Below, piece after piece: positions 24,725-32,549 of a DNA stretch of 35,598 nt; position 1 is the stretch's first letter; each line of letters begins with the position of its first letter. The notes beneath the pieces were generated by a model. It had not been told where the DNA came from and made no database searches. It saw nothing but the letters and a program-made list of their open reading frames with translations. This DNA is from Deltaproteobacteria bacterium (lineage in GTDB: Bacteria > Myxococcota > Myxococcia > Myxococcales > SZAS-1): assembly GCA_018266075.1 (NCBI GenBank), contig JAFEBB010000077.1, forward strand, positions 1 to 35,598, given 5' to 3'. The position numbers and the translations under genes are program-made.

Positions 24725-25110
24725 AGCACGCGCTCGCGATCAGCGTTGCCGTGCTTGCGCTGGCGGGGTGCGACGGCAGTCCACCGCCTGGACGCCAGGT
24801 GTCGGTCTCGGCCACGGGCATGACCTACGAGGCCCAGCCCCAGAGCTTCGACGGCACCGACAAGCTCACCTGGGACGTCGACGTCGAGTCGGCCTACGTG
24901 CGCTACGACGGCACCGCGCTCACCCAGGGCACGGTGCAGGTGACCTTCCTCGACGCCGCCGGGGCAGTCGTCCTCCACACGTCGATCGCCGCCGGACCCG
25001 CGCCCGCGAGCGGCCCCACCAACCAGGGCAAGCCCGGCCCGTGGACGGTGCGCCTCGACTACAGCAATGCCTCGGGAACCGTGGCCTTCAGCGCCGCGCC
25101 CGCACACTGA
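24721..25110 (+). CDS. Small putative lipoprotein
   Basis: A 129-residue lipoprotein (MKHALAISVAVLALAGC-DGSPPP), translationally coupled to the decarboxylase gene by ATGA. The mature part is all-beta in pattern: LTWDVDVESAYVRYDGTALT, TVQVTFLDAAGAVVLHTSI, WTVRLDYSNASGTVAFS. This is consistent with one Ig-like or beta-sandwich domain. No family assigned. A gap of 106 bases separates it from the thioredoxin gene. Confidence 0.82.
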   Translation: MKHALAISVAVLALAGCDGSPPPGRQVSVSATGMTYEAQPQSFDGTDKLTWDVDVESAYVRYDGTALTQGTVQVTFLDAAGAVVLHTSIAAGPAPASGPTNQGKPGPWTVRLDYSNASGTVAFSAAPAH

Positions 25111-25216
25111 GCGGGCCCCGTCGGACCGGCGCGCATCGCCATCGGCAACCGTGTTCGGTTGCGATAGGCTGTGGCCACTTCATCGCGCGTCGCGCGAGCG
25201 GTTCGAGGGAGCACGC

Positions 25217-25870
25217 ATGAACTGGGTCATTCTGGCAGCGGCGGTCTCGGCGGCTTCGCCTGCGCCGGCGCCCAAGGCCGATGCCAAGGCTGACGCCAAG
25301 GTCGCTGCCGCGGCGCCCGACGCCCACGCGCCCGCAGCCGCCGAGCCTGCGGCCGATGTCGATCCGGATCTCCCCAAGGCCGGCGACGCGGTGCTCGGCT
25401 TCCGCTTGCGCGCGCTCAACCCGGACATGAACGGGCAGTTCGTGGGCATCGACACGCTCGTCGGCTCCGACCGCGACGACGACAAAAGCAAGCTGCTGGT
25501 GCTCTCGTTCATGGCCAGCTACTGCAAGCCCTGCAAGAAGGAGATGCCGTACCTCCAGAAGCTCTACGCCAAGTACAAGGACAAGGGCCTGCGCGTGCTC
25601 ATGGTCGCCGTCGACACCGACGAGGCCGGCCAGAACGCGGTCTCGGAGCTGGTGAAGACGAACGGCGTCACCTTCCCGGTGCTCAAAGACATCGGCGGGC
25701 TCACCAGCCGGCGCTACCTCGGCTCGCGCACGCCGCTGCCCTCGATGTTCATCGTGACCGCCGACGGCAACATCCAGTCGGTGAAGCGCGGCTACAACGA
25801 GCAGGCCAGCCAGGCGCTCCTGGCCGACGTGCAGAAGGCGCTGGGTGTCCCGGCCGAGGAGATCAAGTGA
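25217..25870 (+). CDS. TlpA/ResA-like thioredoxin-fold protein
   Basis: A 217-residue exported thiol-disulfide protein. A short signal sequence (MNWVILAAAVSAASPA) leads into an Ala/Lys/Pro linker (residues 17-50). The redoxin domain follows: VLGFRLRALNPDMNGQFV, LLVLSFMASYCKPCKKEMPY with CxxC as CKPC, LRVLMVAVDTDEAGQNAVSE, and the cis-Pro segment TPLPSMFIVTADGNIQS. TlpA/ResA relatives reduce disulfides in cytochrome c maturation or in periplasmic proteins; the partner is unknown here. GAGGGAG precedes ATG 25217. Its end overlaps the next gene as GTGA. Confidence 0.92.
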   Translation: MNWVILAAAVSAASPAPAPKADAKADAKVAAAAPDAHAPAAAEPAADVDPDLPKAGDAVLGFRLRALNPDMNGQFVGIDTLVGSDRDDDKSKLLVLSFMASYCKPCKKEMPYLQKLYAKYKDKGLRVLMVAVDTDEAGQNAVSELVKTNGVTFPVLKDIGGLTSRRYLGSRTPLPSMFIVTADGNIQSVKRGYNEQASQALLADVQKALGVPAEEIK

Positions 25871-26343
25871 AGCGCGCGCTCGTCGCTCTGGCTCTCGCGC
25901 TCGCAGGCTGTGCCCACGGCGGCATGACCACCACGGGCAGCGTGAAGATTCCCGCGCAGCCGCACGCGCCGCTCGGGCTCGACGGCCCCAAGGGCCTCGA
26001 CGATCAGCAGCAGTCGATTCTGGAGAGCGCGCTCTGCCAGGCGATGGTGGAGGTGAACCACGGCGACGTGGATTGCCCCAGCGCGCGCCTCGCCGCGCTC
26101 GATCTCGCCCGGAGCCGCGCGCTGATGACCGGCGGCGAAGCCCCCAGCGCGGACATGGCCACCGCGCGGACGCCACACCACGTTCTCGCCGAGGTGACCA
26201 GGTCGGGCGCGGACTTCGTCCTCAAGCTGACCTACTTCGACGCGCTCGACGGCCAGCCCAAGGCGAGCGCGCAGCTCACCCAGGGCTCGTTCGACGATCT
26301 CGTGATCAAGGCGCCGGACGCGGCGAAGGCGCTCTTGCAGTGA
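25867..26343 (+). CDS. Small putative lipoprotein
   Basis: A 158-residue lipoprotein starting at GTG inside the stop of the thioredoxin gene (GTGA). The signal is MKRALVALALALAGC-AHGG. The mature part has a helix (QQQSILESALCQAMVEVNHG) and strands (HHVLAEVTRSGADFVLKLTYFD) in a compact arrangement; two Cys (ALCQ, VDCPS) could form a disulfide, perhaps with help from the neighbouring thioredoxin (inference). No family recognised. It overlaps miaA by GTGA. Confidence 0.82.
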   Translation: MKRALVALALALAGCAHGGMTTTGSVKIPAQPHAPLGLDGPKGLDDQQQSILESALCQAMVEVNHGDVDCPSARLAALDLARSRALMTGGEAPSADMATARTPHHVLAEVTRSGADFVLKLTYFDALDGQPKASAQLTQGSFDDLVIKAPDAAKALLQ

Positions 26344-27284
26344 CCGGCGGCGCGCCTTCGGGGCCGCGGCTGATCGTGGTCGCGGGGCCGACGGCGTCGG
26401 GGAAGTCGGCGCTTGCTGCGGCCCTGGCCCTGGCGCTCGGCGGCGAGGTGGTCTCCGCCGACTCCCAGCAGGTGTACCAGGGCTTCGACATCGGCACGGC
26501 CAAGCCGACGCCCGACGAGCTCGCGCTCGCGCCGCACCATCTGATTTCGATCCTCGACGCGCGCGAGGCGCGCATGGACGCCGCGCGCTACGCCGATCGC
26601 GCCGACGCCGCCATTCGCGAGATCGCCGCGCGCGATCACGTCGCGATTGTCGCAGGTGGCACCGGGCTCTACCTGCGCGCGCTGCTGCACGGCGTGATGG
26701 ACGCGCCCGGCCGCGATCAGGCGTTCCGCGACGCGCTCCGCATTCGTGCAGCGGAAGTCGGCTGGCCCGCGCTGCACGCCGAGCTCGCCGAAAAAGATCC
26801 TGAGGCGGCTGCGGCGATCACCCCGCAGGACCGCGTGCGCATCGAGCGGGCGCTGGAGCTCATCGCGACGACGGGACAGCGCGCGTCGGAGCTGCGCAAG
26901 GCGCACGGCTTTCTGCCCGCGCGCTACGAGTTCCTCGGGCTGCGGCTGGAGCTTCCGCGCGAAGAGCTCTACGCGCGCATCGACGCACGCACCCAGGCGA
27001 TGTTCGACGGCGGGCTCGTCGAAGAAACGGAGCGGCTGTTGTCGCAAGGCCTGGACGACGCGCCGCCGATGGCGAGCATCGGCTACCTGCAGGCGCGAGC
27101 GGTGCTTCGCGGCGAGCTCACCCGCGAGCAGGCCGTCGCAGATACCGCGCAGCAGACGCGCAAGTACGCCAAGCGGCAGCTCACGTGGTTCAAGAAGGAG
27201 CCGGGCTTTCGCGCCATCGCGGCGCCCGATGCAGAGGGGCTCGCGCGCTTGATCGACGAAGCGCACGCGTTTCTTCGGCGCTAG
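26340..27284 (+). CDS. miaA: tRNA dimethylallyltransferase MiaA
   Basis: A 314-residue enzyme that transfers a dimethylallyl group from DMAPP to N6 of A37 in tRNAs reading codons that begin with U. The P-loop is GPTASGKS (16-23). SADSQQVYQGFDIGTAKP carries the catalytic Asp and the DSxQVY motif. HHLISILD, VAGGTGLYLRALLHG, DRVRIERALELIATTG and TRKYAKRQLTWFKKE complete the signature. Start is GTG 26340, overlapping the preceding stop (GTGA), with no closer alternative that keeps the P-loop strand. Its natural substrates would include the tRNA-Leu(CAA) and tRNA-Tyr encoded in this window. It ends in a CTAG shared with the convergent flavoprotein-receiver gene. Confidence 0.97.
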   Translation: MTGGAPSGPRLIVVAGPTASGKSALAAALALALGGEVVSADSQQVYQGFDIGTAKPTPDELALAPHHLISILDAREARMDAARYADRADAAIREIAARDHVAIVAGGTGLYLRALLHGVMDAPGRDQAFRDALRIRAAEVGWPALHAELAEKDPEAAAAITPQDRVRIERALELIATTGQRASELRKAHGFLPARYEFLGLRLELPREELYARIDARTQAMFDGGLVEETERLLSQGLDDAPPMASIGYLQARAVLRGELTREQAVADTAQQTRKYAKRQLTWFKKEPGFRAIAAPDAEGLARLIDEAHAFLRR

Positions 27285-28852
27285 AGCGCGCGCAGGCCCT
27301 CGAGCCGACGCGCCAGCGCTTCGAGGTCCACGGGCTTGGCGAAGAAGCCGTCGGCGCCGGCAGAGAGCGCGGCTCGGCGATCGCTCGCGCGCGTCAGCCC
27401 CGAGACCACGAAGATCGGCGTGTGCCGGGTGGTCGGGTGATTGCGCAGCGCGCGGCAGAGGCGAAGGCCGTCGACCCAATCGAGCACCACGTCGAGCAGC
27501 ACCGCGCGGGGCGGCTCTTCGGCGGCGGCGGCGAGCAGGTCGAGCTCGTCGGCGAGGGCGCGCACCGGCAGCGAGCGCGCGGTGAGGAACTCGCAGAGCA
27601 GCGCGCGCTGTGCGGGATCGTCGTCGACCACGTAGACCGGACGCCGCGCCGGAAGCTTCGGCGGCAGCCCGGGACCTTGCTCGTGCCAGAGCCGCCGGAA
27701 CGGTCCCCACAGCGAGGGCCCCCAGAGGTGCGCGCGCGCCTCGTGCCCCGGCGGACCGAGCCCGAGGATGAAGCCGCCGTTCGCACCGCTCGCGCCCGCG
27801 CGTCCAAGCGCGGCGGGCCCACCTGGGCCCGCTCGAAGAAGTCGGCGCACGGCCACCACCGCGTCGTGCGCGTCGGCGCGCGGACCTGCCAGCAGCGAAG
27901 CGGCCCGCAGCGGCAGATCTTCCATCGCGGCCGCGCTCTCGAGAACAGCGTGGGCCGCGCGCTGGCCCTGCTCGAGCGCTGGCCCGAGCGGATCCAGCGG
28001 CGAAGCGGCGTACGCGTCGGCGACGTGCAGCACGTGCGGTTCGGCCGTCCACGAGGTCTTGCCCCAGCCCAACCGCACCGCCGCGAGCTCGGCGATCTCC
28101 AGGCCCGCGGGCAACGCGCCCTGTCGACGCAGCTCGGCCATTGCGAGGGCCAGCTGGCTCGCGCCCGGCCGCGCTCCCCAGGCCGTGATGTGCAGCGAGC
28201 TCGTGGACGGCACGGCGAGGAGCAGGTCCACGCCCTGGCACGGCCGCACGAAGAGCCGGATGAAGGTCCCCAGCTCCACGCACGCTCGCGACGAGGCAAA
28301 GAGCCGCGCGCGCACCGCATCGCGCGCCGACGCGTCTCGTCCCGGGAGCGGCCGGGTGGCGCAGAGCAGCTGGGCGCGCTCCGGTCCGCCGCCCGCGAGG
28401 AGCGCGAGGTGATCGCCGCGCACCTCGACGGCGTCCACGGGCCGGCCCACCAACCGCGCGCCCCGCAGCGCAGCCGCCTGCTGCAGGAGTCGATCGAGCA
28501 GCACGGAGCCGGCTGCTTGCGCGGGCCAGCCGTCGATCACCAGCGCGTTCGCGGGCGGGATGGGCAAGAGCTCCGAGCGTCCGGCGGACCAAATGAGGAT
28601 CCCGCGCAGCTCCAGCGCGGCGAGCTCCGGCGGAATGACCACCCCGAGCGAGGCGAGCCGATGTCGCGCGAGCGGTCCGAGCACGGCGGGCGGCTGGGCG
28701 GAGAGCTGTTCGGGGCCGTCGTAGAGCCGCACCGAGGGCCGGAGCCCGCGCAGCTGCGCGCCGCCGAGGAGCCCGATGGCGAAGGCGCTCGCCGCCGGCC
28801 CGCCGCCGCTGACCGCGACCTCCGCACCTGCTTCCAACGGCCGGCCGCCCAT
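27281..28852 (-). CDS. Flavoprotein-like (geranylgeranyl-reductase fold) protein fused to a receiver domain
   Basis: A 523-residue fusion. Residues 10-45 form an FAD-binding beta-alpha-beta (EVAVSGGGPAASAFAIGLL, then VRLYDG). Next come LLDRLLQQAAALRGARLVGR, typical of the aromatic-hydroxylase/geranylgeranyl-reductase superfamily, and VLHVADAYAASPLDPLGPAL (277-293), the second FAD motif with Ala instead of the usual Gly before Asp. Residues 405-520 are a complete receiver domain: VYVVDDDPAQ, phosphoacceptor Asp454 (AVLLDVVLDWVDGL), VVSG and Lys506 (FFAKPVDL). Between them lies a linker with GPSLWGPFRRLWHEQG. ATG 28852 is 12 bases after the hybrid kinase stop, with GGAG nine bases upstream. Phosphorylation might gate flavin or substrate binding (inference); the flavin part could instead be a non-catalytic sensor. 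Confidence 0.87.
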   Translation of the reverse strand: MGGRPLEAGAEVAVSGGGPAASAFAIGLLGGAQLRGLRPSVRLYDGPEQLSAQPPAVLGPLARHRLASLGVVIPPELAALELRGILIWSAGRSELLPIPPANALVIDGWPAQAAGSVLLDRLLQQAAALRGARLVGRPVDAVEVRGDHLALLAGGGPERAQLLCATRPLPGRDASARDAVRARLFASSRACVELGTFIRLFVRPCQGVDLLLAVPSTSSLHITAWGARPGASQLALAMAELRRQGALPAGLEIAELAAVRLGWGKTSWTAEPHVLHVADAYAASPLDPLGPALEQGQRAAHAVLESAAAMEDLPLRAASLLAGPRADAHDAVVAVRRLLRAGPGGPAALGRAGASGANGGFILGLGPPGHEARAHLWGPSLWGPFRRLWHEQGPGLPPKLPARRPVYVVDDDPAQRALLCEFLTARSLPVRALADELDLLAAAAEEPPRAVLLDVVLDWVDGLRLCRALRNHPTTRHTPIFVVSGLTRASDRRAALSAGADGFFAKPVDLEALARRLEGLRAL

Positions 28853-28864
28853 GAGGCCACTCCG

Positions 28865-31327
28865 TCAGGCGGGCATCGCGTTGGCCGCGCCGTCCGCCGC
28901 ATCGACGCCCGCCACGCAGACCCGGTCGCGCCCCGCGCGCTTGGCGGCGTAGAGCGCTTCGTCGGCGCCGCGCAGCGCCTCCTCGGGCCCGGTCACGCCG
29001 TCCGCCGGCAGCGCGCACACCCCGAAGCTCGCGTGCAGCGACACGCGCTCGCCGCCATGGGGCAGCCGCAGCTGGCCCAGCCCCGCACGCACGCGCTCGG
29101 CGAAGATCGCGGCCTCCTCCGCGCGGGTGTGGGGCAGGAGCACCACGAACTCGTCGCCGCCGAAGCGTGCGGCGAAGTCCGAGCCGCGCAGGTTGGAGCG
29201 CACGTGATCCGCCAGCGCGACGATGGCGCGGTTGCCGGCCTCGTGCCCGTGGGCGTCGTTGAGCTGCTTGAGCCGGTCGAGGTCGATCATCACCGCCGAG
29301 AGCGGCGTGTGGTACCGCGCAGCGCGCTTGAGCTCCTCGTCGAGGCGGGTTCGGAAGGCGCCGTAGTTGGGCAGCCCGGTGAGCGCGTCGACCTGGGCCA
29401 GCGCCGCCGCCGCCCGCCGCTGCCGCGTGGCCTCCAGCGCCTTCTCCACCCGCGCCAAGAGCTCGCGCGGCGAGAACGGCTTCACCAGGTAGTCCGCGGC
29501 GCCCAGGCCGAGCACGCGCAGCTTCACCTGCTCGTCGCCCGAGCCCGAGAGGAAGATGACCGGCGTCTCCACCGTGCGCGGATCGCGGCGGAGATCCTCG
29601 AGCGCGGCGAAGCCGTCGAGCCGGGGCATGAAGAGATCCATGAGCACCACGTCGGGCCGCTCGGTGCGCGCGAGCCGCACGCCGTCTTCTCCGTCCTCGG
29701 CGCAGATGACCTCGAAGCGATCGCGCATGAGCTCCAGCGTCACCTCGCGCACGTCGCGGTCGTCCTCCACCACGAGCACGCGCGGCCGCTCGGTGGTCGC
29801 CTCCACGTCGCGCTCGCCGCCACGCAGCGGCAAGCGAATCGTGAAGCGCGTGCCTTGGCCGAGCGCGCTCTGGACGCTGATTGTCCCGCCGTGAAGCCGC
29901 AGCACCTCGCGCGCCCACGACAGCCCCAGGCCCACGCCGCCGCCGCCCACCGCGCGCCCGCTGCGGCCGCGTCGGTAGCGCTGGAAGAGGTGCGGCAGCT
30001 CGTCGGGCGCGATGCCCGGGCCGTTGTCGGCGATGACCACGGTGGTGCCGAGCGCGTCCTGCTTGAGGTCGAGCACCACCTGGCCGCCTGCAGGCGTGTA
30101 CTTCACGGCGTTGGCGAGCAGGTTGCCCACCGCTTCGCGCAGCCGGGGCGCATCGACCTCGATGGGCTGAGGGCCCTGGAGCAGCCCCTCGGCGATGAGC
30201 TCCACGCCCCGGGCTTGCGCGGCCGGCAGCGCCGCTTCGACACACTCCGCGAGCAGCACCGCGGGGTCGGTCGACACGCGCTGCAGCTCGAGCGTCCCCG
30301 TCTCCAGGGCGCGCTGGGCGAGGAGGCTGTGGATGAGCTCCTCCATCGTCCGCGCCTGGCGCAGCATGGCATCCACCGAGGCGCGCGCCGGCACCGGCAG
30401 CGCCCCGCGCGCGCCCGCACCGAGCAAGGTCGCGTGGCTGAGCAGCGCCGTGAGCGGGCTTCGCAGGTCGTGAACGCAGACGGCGAGGAACTCGTCCTTG
30501 GCGTGGTTCAGCTCGCGCAGCCGGCGGTTGGATTCGAGCAGATCGCGGAAGCGTCCGAGGAACGCCTCCTCCAGCGACACCGCGCCGCGCACCGCATTTC
30601 CCAGCGCGGGCCCGAGCGCGCCGAAGGCCTCGAGGTGCGCGGGCGTGGGCAGCTCGCCGAGCGTGGCCACCACGGCGCCGAGCGACTCGCCGTCGTGGTA
30701 CAGCCCGAGCACCGCCACGGCCTCCGCGCCATTCAGCCGACGGACGATCGCCGGCGGTGCTTCCACGCCAGCCGTGAAGATGCGGACGCCTGGAGGACCC
30801 AGCGCCACCTTGGGAAGCTCGGGGTCGGGCTCGTTGGACTCGATGGCACGTCCACCGGCGCGCACGAAGCAGCGCTGACCGCCGCGCCCGCCCAAAACCA
30901 CCAGCTCGACAGCTCGTGCTGCCAGCGTGCGCTCGGCCTCGGCCAGGGCCAGCTCCGCCGCGATCGGCAAGGGAATGGCGCCGCCGGAGGTCGCTCTTCC
31001 GCGCTGGAGCCGCGCGCGCACGCGGGCCAACAGCTCGGCCGGTGTCGAGGCGTACTCGTCGGCGCCTTCTTGCAGCCAACGCGCGCCCAGCTCGGGCTCA
31101 TCGGCGAGCACGGCCACGAACGGGCTTCGACCGCGGTTGCCCTCGGTGGCGTCGAGCCGCGCGAACGTCGCCTGCGGCCCGGCGCGCGCCGCATCCACCA
31201 GCGCCAGACACGGCGCGTGCGGCCCGTCCGACGCGAGCGCGTGGCCGTCGGCGCAAAGCGCGTCCACCACCGGCCGAAGGCGGGCGCTCTCTGCGGGCAG
31301 CCAGATCACCAGCTCCTGCTCTCCCAC
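28865..31327 (-). CDS. Hybrid histidine kinase with receiver and GGDEF diguanylate cyclase domains
   Basis: An 820-residue cytoplasmic signalling protein with no membrane segment. Order: degenerate receiver-like region (1-110), GAF-like region (about 122-265), HisKA with phosphorylatable His286 (AVCVHDLRSPLTALL), HATPase with N box NLLANAVKY, DNGPGIA and GVGLGL (up to about 500). A receiver follows with Asp564 (VVLMDLFMPRLDG) and Lys616, then GGDEF (645-800) with the intact active site FGGDEF (723-727) and an inhibitory-site-type RGSD at 714-717. It should autophosphorylate, transfer to Asp564 and control c-di-GMP synthesis with product feedback. GTG 31327 is chosen because GGAGG lies four bases ahead; the frame is open 46 codons further. 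The downstream flavoprotein-receiver is a probable second phosphorylation target. Confidence 0.94.
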   Translation of the reverse strand: MGEQELVIWLPAESARLRPVVDALCADGHALASDGPHAPCLALVDAARAGPQATFARLDATEGNRGRSPFVAVLADEPELGARWLQEGADEYASTPAELLARVRARLQRGRATSGGAIPLPIAAELALAEAERTLAARAVELVVLGGRGGQRCFVRAGGRAIESNEPDPELPKVALGPPGVRIFTAGVEAPPAIVRRLNGAEAVAVLGLYHDGESLGAVVATLGELPTPAHLEAFGALGPALGNAVRGAVSLEEAFLGRFRDLLESNRRLRELNHAKDEFLAVCVHDLRSPLTALLSHATLLGAGARGALPVPARASVDAMLRQARTMEELIHSLLAQRALETGTLELQRVSTDPAVLLAECVEAALPAAQARGVELIAEGLLQGPQPIEVDAPRLREAVGNLLANAVKYTPAGGQVVLDLKQDALGTTVVIADNGPGIAPDELPHLFQRYRRGRSGRAVGGGGVGLGLSWAREVLRLHGGTISVQSALGQGTRFTIRLPLRGGERDVEATTERPRVLVVEDDRDVREVTLELMRDRFEVICAEDGEDGVRLARTERPDVVLMDLFMPRLDGFAALEDLRRDPRTVETPVIFLSGSGDEQVKLRVLGLGAADYLVKPFSPRELLARVEKALEATRQRRAAAALAQVDALTGLPNYGAFRTRLDEELKRAARYHTPLSAVMIDLDRLKQLNDAHGHEAGNRAIVALADHVRSNLRGSDFAARFGGDEFVVLLPHTRAEEAAIFAERVRAGLGQLRLPHGGERVSLHASFGVCALPADGVTGPEEALRGADEALYAAKRAGRDRVCVAGVDAADGAANAMPA

Positions 31328-31582
31328 GCCGCCTCCGCGGGCCTGCGAATCCCGACCGAGCAAGCTAGGACGCCCGCGCGCGAAGAGAAGTGCCCCGTCC
31401 GCAGGATGTGGCGAGCAACGCGCGTGCCCGGGCGGCCGATTCGGCGCTGGCGTCGCGCACGTCACGACGCGCGTGCCGGAAAGCGCGCACTGCCGCCGCA
31501 GAAGAAGCTTCGACCCGCGAAGGAATTGCGGCGCGCCACGCGAGCGCGCGACAGCCCTTCGCGAAATTTTCGGTGGGCTGGT
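31328..31582. other. Intergenic region upstream of the hybrid kinase gene
   Basis: The longest gap in the window (255 bases), lying between the TPR gene and the kinase gene, both on the reverse strand. It should hold the kinase promoter, but I see no convincing -35/-10 pair. A hairpin at 31552-31580 lies next to the TPR stop. A forward open frame covering part of it has Arg/Ala-rich shadow-like composition and is not called. Confidence 0.5.
31552..31580 (-). terminator. Possible hairpin after the TPR gene
   Basis: CAGCCC and GGGCTG form 6-bp arms around 17 bases, which include a nested CGAAA/TTTCG pairing. It starts two bases beyond the TPR stop on the reverse strand. No T-run follows, so it may be an mRNA 3'-end stabiliser rather than an intrinsic terminator. 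Confidence 0.3.
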
Positions 31583-32320
31583 CTAGCGCCGGCGGTAGCG
31601 CTGGAAGCGAACCTGCGGCATGGCTGTCGGCGGCTGCTCGAGGCCGAACTGCCACCAGTTGGGCGTGAAGGGATCCATCTTCAAGCGCTTGCCGTTCTGG
31701 AGCTGGTTCTGGAGCTTCTTGAGCTTCTCGTCCGAGGGATTCTCGGCGACGGCGCGGCCCGCTGCGGCCACGGCGGCGTCGTGCTGCTTGGTGTTCTCGA
31801 GGCACCAGCAGTACGCGGCCCAGGCCATCGACTCCTTCTTGCCGCCGCCGCTGACGGCCTCTTCGAAGGCCTTGGCCATCGGCTCCGTCTCCTTGGCCAT
31901 GTAGTGGATGCAGCCGAGGTACGTCTTGGCCATCCAGTTGCGGCTGATCGCGCCGGCGAGGTGGGGCTTGGCCGCGGCGTAGTCGCCCTTCATGTACTGG
32001 AGCATTCCCACGTTGGCCTGGATCTCCGAGCCAATGAAGAACTGCCAGCTCGAGAGCTTGAGCGCGCTCTCGAAGATCTTGATGGCCTTGTCGAGGGCGC
32101 CGTTGCGCTCCTTCTCGGTGCGGATGCCCTGGAGCACGGCCTGGGCTTGCTCGGCGATGGCTTGCACTTGAGACGCGATGCGGCGTGCGAGCAAGAGGTA
32201 GACGGCCACCATCACCAGCGAGCCGGGGAGCACGCAGGCGATCCAGCCGAAGCCGAAGATGGCGTGCAGGAGCACCGTCACCAGCGCGCCCGCGACGACG
32301 GAGAGGATGAGGTTGATCAT
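31583..32320 (-). CDS. Membrane-anchored TPR-like protein
   Basis: A 245-residue protein. Two closely spaced membrane segments occupy residues about 3-45 (LILSVVAGALVTVLLHAIFG, then ACVLPGSLVMVAVYLLLAR). The rest is helical with TPR-like repeats: LDKAIKIFESALKLSSWQF, QANVGMLQYMKGDYAAAKPH, MAKTYLGCIHYMAKETEPMA, ESMAWAAYCWCLENTKQHDA. TPR arrays bind protein partners; none is suggested by context. The end is basic (QVRFQRYRRR). No ribosome site is visible before ATG 32320 (the leader is C-rich). It is divergent from tRNA-Leu. Confidence 0.87.
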   Translation of the reverse strand: MINLILSVVAGALVTVLLHAIFGFGWIACVLPGSLVMVAVYLLLARRIASQVQAIAEQAQAVLQGIRTEKERNGALDKAIKIFESALKLSSWQFFIGSEIQANVGMLQYMKGDYAAAKPHLAGAISRNWMAKTYLGCIHYMAKETEPMAKAFEEAVSGGGKKESMAWAAYCWCLENTKQHDAAVAAAGRAVAENPSDEKLKKLQNQLQNGKRLKMDPFTPNWWQFGLEQPPTAMPQVRFQRYRRR

Positions 32321-32410
32321 GAAGATCGAGGGGGAAAAGCGGCGCTTCTATGTCACACGGGCCGGCCGCTCGCAACGCGTCAGCGAGGCCGAGCGCCGCG
32401 CGTCGAACGC

Positions 32411-32440
32411 TTGCGTGCCGCGCAAGGAGCGCGGTACATC
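32411..32440 (+). promoter_or_regulatory. Candidate promoter of tRNA-Leu
   Basis: TTGCGT (32411-32416), 18 bases, TACATC (32435-32440), ending 9 bases before the mature tRNA 5' end. Matches are partial, but the placement is good and no better pair is seen. Confidence 0.4.
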
Positions 32441-32449
32441 GTGCGCGCT

Positions 32450-32534
32450 GGCCCTCTGGCGGAATTGGTAGACGCAGCGGACTCAAAATCCGCCGCCCCC
32501 TAAAGGCGTCCCGGTTCGAGTCCGGGGTGGGCCA
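32450..32534 (+). tRNA. tRNA-Leu(CAA)
   Basis: An 85-base type II tRNA. The acceptor 5' strand is GGCCCTC and the 3' strand GTGGGCC, with discriminator A; position 6 pairs T with T (U6-U67 mismatch). The anticodon stem GCGGA/TCCGC encloses loop CTCAAAA with anticodon CAA, reading UUG. There is a long variable arm, and the T arm is CCCGG-TTCGAGT-CCGGG. The 3' CCA is not encoded. It lies 15 bases before rsmB on the same strand. Confidence 0.95.
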
Positions 32535-32549
32535 CTCCCTTCAAATCCG

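Noticed and set aside
26232-31079. Very long reverse open frame (over 1600 codons)
   Set aside because: Arg/Ala/Gly-rich shadow of miaA and the signalling genes; no motif in over 1600 residues, and it crosses real genes on both strands.
31390-31668. Forward Arg/Ala-rich open frame with histone-like look
   Set aside because: It overlaps the end of the TPR gene on the other strand, has no ribosome site, and its composition is what G/C-rich antisense reading gives.
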